Positions 62,571 through 64,000 of a stretch of 64,000 nt of DNA are shown here, in pieces. The stretch is taken from positions 4,888,001 to 4,952,000 of the forward strand of contig NZ_CP061947.1 in the NCBI RefSeq assembly GCF_014838715.1. The letters run 5' to 3'. Position 1 is the first letter of the stretch; each line of letters starts with the position of its first letter. A model generated the notes under the pieces. The model saw nothing but the letters and a program-made list of their open reading frames with translations. It had not been told where the DNA came from and searched no databases. Source of the DNA: Algoriphagus sp. Y33 (lineage in GTDB: Bacteria > Bacteroidota > Bacteroidia > Cytophagales > Cyclobacteriaceae). The translations under genes and the position numbers were made by a program.

Positions 62571-62838
62571 GTGTTTATATTTTTCTTTCAGAGGCCACAA
62601 CCTTTCCTGTGACAAAGGAAACGGGATAACCTGCTCCGAACCTGATTTGGAGGAGTCTCGCTTTGGGGCTAATCAGCCCCCTATTCTTCGCTAGCGTCAT
62701 GCTCGATTTCAAATGTTTATAACTGATTTTAATGGTCACATGCCCGGCTCGCATCCGACGGGAAACCTTGCATAGGTCATAATCATCCTACTGTTTAACG
62801 TTCTGAGTCATGTCTGTCCTCCGGCAGGCTCAATTTCA
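62571..62838 (-). repeat. Start-codon-associated dispersed repeat between sigma gene and crtI
   Basis: On the minus strand one unit starts at the sigma-gene stop (TAATGAAATTGAGCCTGCCG), contains GGATGATTATGACCTATGC and ends TTATAAACATTTGAAATCGAGC near 62702. A second, internally divergent unit runs from there to ATATAAACACATG at the crtI start. The units match those before udk and rdgB. The crtI promoter, if separate, must be here. Confidence 0.7.
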
Positions 62839-63351
62839 TTAGTTGGCGTGCCTATAAACTACCAAATCCTCTTTAAGATACTTACGGGCAATATGAATTC
62901 TATTTTTCACAGTTCCAATTGGGATACTGAGACGATCAGCAATCTCATGGTACTTAAATCCTCGGTAATAAAGCAAAAACGGGGTACTGAAAATCTCATC
63001 CAGTTTGTCAATAGCCCGGTAGATATCATCCACTGCAAACTCTCCATAAGCAGAATTTTCAACCAAAGAGGCACTGGAATTAATATAATGGAGATTTTCA
63101 GTAGTATCTACGAAAGTTGCCCGTCTCACCATCTTCTGGTAATTGGTGATGAAGGTGTTCTTCATAATCGTATAAAGCCAAGCCTTCAAATTAGTTCCTT
63201 CTGCAAATTTATCCTGATTGGTATAGGCTTTCATCATCGTATCCTGAAGCAGGTCATTTGCATCGTCCATATCTCTTGTCAACTTCAATGCAAATGGCTT
63301 CAAGACTACTGATATCTGATCTAAAGAATAACTGAATTCGGAAGAGGTCAT
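62839..63351 (-). CDS. ECF-type RNA polymerase sigma factor, likely regulator of the crt operon
   Basis: A 170-aa sigma-70-family protein with regions 2 (ALKLTRDMDDANDLLQDTMMKAY, WLYTIMKNTFITNYQK) and 4 (FLLYYRGFKYHEIADRLSIPIGTVKNRIHIARKYL). Placement directly upstream of crtI on the same strand recalls CarQ-type control of carotenoid genes by light or stress. Its promoter has a TAnnTTTG/TTG pair overlapped by palindromes, so it is probably under a repressor. No anti-sigma gene is visible in the window. Confidence 0.92.
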   Translation of the reverse strand: MTSSEFSYSLDQISVVLKPFALKLTRDMDDANDLLQDTMMKAYTNQDKFAEGTNLKAWLYTIMKNTFITNYQKMVRRATFVDTTENLHYINSSASLVENSAYGEFAVDDIYRAIDKLDEIFSTPFLLYYRGFKYHEIADRLSIPIGTVKNRIHIARKYLKEDLVVYRHAN

Positions 63352-63363
63352 GGCTTCTTTCTT

Positions 63364-63440
63364 TTTGTTTAAACAAATCTACAATTCATTAAACAAAATA
63401 ACAAGAAATTGTTTAAACAAAATTCATAATTGTTAAACAT
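63364..63440 (-). promoter_or_regulatory. Sigma-gene promoter with four operator-like palindromes
   Basis: TAGATTTG (63381-63374, minus) and TTG (63404-63402), spaced 20 bases, form a good Bacteroidota promoter, with the ATG about 25-30 bases downstream. Four TTGTTTAAACAA-type sites lie across it: 63365-63376 (perfect), 63385-63396 (right half kept), 63409-63420 (perfect) and 63430-63439 (partial), with centres 20, 24 and 20 bases apart. The layout fits cooperative repressor binding. Confidence 0.75.
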
Positions 63441-64000
63441 AATAATTACTTTTAAAGCATGAATTCCGTTTTAACATGGATAAAAACGGGATAAAAGCCA
63501 TTTTAAGGTGGAGAAAGTAAATTCAAAAAAAAATATTTGTCTATTTATTTTAAAAAATATTTCAACAAAATAATTACAACCATTCACTTCCTAAATAGTC
63601 CCATAGCCGTGGGTGGGGGTTCTACTTCCCGATTGGTTACCGGGAAATTAGGATGAATGCGAATAATCAAAAGAAAAGATTCCCGAATCAGAACTTCCAG
63701 CCCCCTTTTGAGGAACGCCATGCCTAGGCACGAAAACCGCATTTATCTTGCTGGATAGAAATAATGCCACTCCCTCGGGGTTACTAGACGTTTTAAGCTA
63801 CAATCTAGTTATCCCCGCCACAGCGGGGCAGGAATATTTCTAGAAAACGTTGGACTTGAATATCATTTATATCCCAAGAGGTGAAAAAAATTTTAACTGC
63901 GATTTCCCTGCATGCCTATGTCAGATCAACGCAAACGGTTGAAAAAATGCAAATTAGATTCAACTTTCAGACAAGCAGTACAACATAAAAATGGCGGTTA
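63441..64000. other. Right-end intergenic DNA, unassigned
   Basis: About 560 bases with no ORF or RNA gene that I can recognise. Several inverted repeats occur: tcccgattggttaccggga (about 63627), ccccgccacagcgggg (63815-63830) and a ctaga...tctag pair around 63786-63810. They may belong to dispersed repeats or a regulatory RNA. The next gene is beyond the window. Confidence 0.35.

Noticed and set aside
62848..63312. 154-codon plus-strand frame opposite the sigma gene
   Set aside because: It is antisense to a clear ECF sigma factor with both conserved regions and has no domain of its own.
1..64000. CRISPR arrays, tRNA and rRNA genes
   Set aside because: No regularly spaced direct repeat array and no tRNA- or rRNA-like sequence was noticed. 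The repeats seen have irregular spacing. A dedicated tRNA search was not possible.

Overview
The window looks like chromosome of a pigmented Bacteroidota in the order Cytophagales, most like Algoriphagus or other Cyclobacteriaceae. This is inferred from gene content: a carotenoid operon (crtI, crtB, a short membrane lycopene cyclase, crtW) plus a separate crtD, a single-chain SecDF, a TonB-dependent receptor with an N-terminal carboxypeptidase-like domain, DUF4221 lipoproteins, promoters with the TAnnTTTG -7 element, and intergenic regions full of short dispersed repeats. No rRNA, tRNA or CRISPR array was recognised.

Layout. 1-6260 is an assimilatory sulfate reduction operon on the minus strand: DUF2061 protein, cysH, cysD, cysN, a sulfite reductase with an extra C-terminal HEPN-like domain, and the first codons of a probable siroheme methyltransferase. 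An Rrf2 regulator lies just upstream, with a perfect 12-bp-arm palindrome on the operon promoter. 6500-15000 holds htpG, then cytochrome c maturation genes (ccmB; ccmC-ccmD-like-ccmE-ccmF), interrupted by an inhibitory serpin lipoprotein on the other strand. CcmE has Cys in place of the heme-binding His. 15000-21600 holds GH3-lptB-recJ, prmA-tpiA and recX.

21988-27471 is the most unusual part. crtD is followed upstream by about 3.7 kb of AT-rich accessory DNA: a 54-codon secreted peptide, a DUF4221 lipoprotein, a CxxC lipoprotein, a TonB-C-like lipoprotein and a divergent protein kinase. The far end is a 263-bp truncated copy of the crtD 5' end, next to a fragment of a transposase-like gene. 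The accessory DNA is therefore bracketed by direct copies of the crtD start.

28000-44300 holds housekeeping and signalling genes: glyS, a Gfo/Idh oxidoreductase, a NarL-type two-component system with a 7-TM partner, secDF, udk, rdgB, a LOG-family protein and a MacB/FtsX-type permease. 43343-45810 is a peroxide-defence locus: oxyR divergent from ahpC, and an AhpD-like gene separated from ahpC by a MITE-like repeat. 46101-51391 holds the oxidative pentose phosphate genes (gnd divergent from zwf-pgl) and a class I aldolase, followed by a GH28 hydrolase, a frameshifted DUF486 gene and a zinc metallopeptidase. 55524-63351 is the carotenoid locus: an ECF sigma gene with four regularly spaced operator-like palindromes in its promoter, then crtI-crtB-lycopene cyclase-ispH-crtW and a translationally coupled TonB-dependent receptor. 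The enzymes would give keto-carotenoids; with crtD and genes not in this window (cruF, crtZ) the product could be flexixanthin-like.

Several dispersed repeat families occupy the intergenic DNA. The clearest are a 200-bp element with terminal inverted repeats (two copies, opposite orientation) and a start-codon-associated repeat in front of udk, rdgB and crtI.
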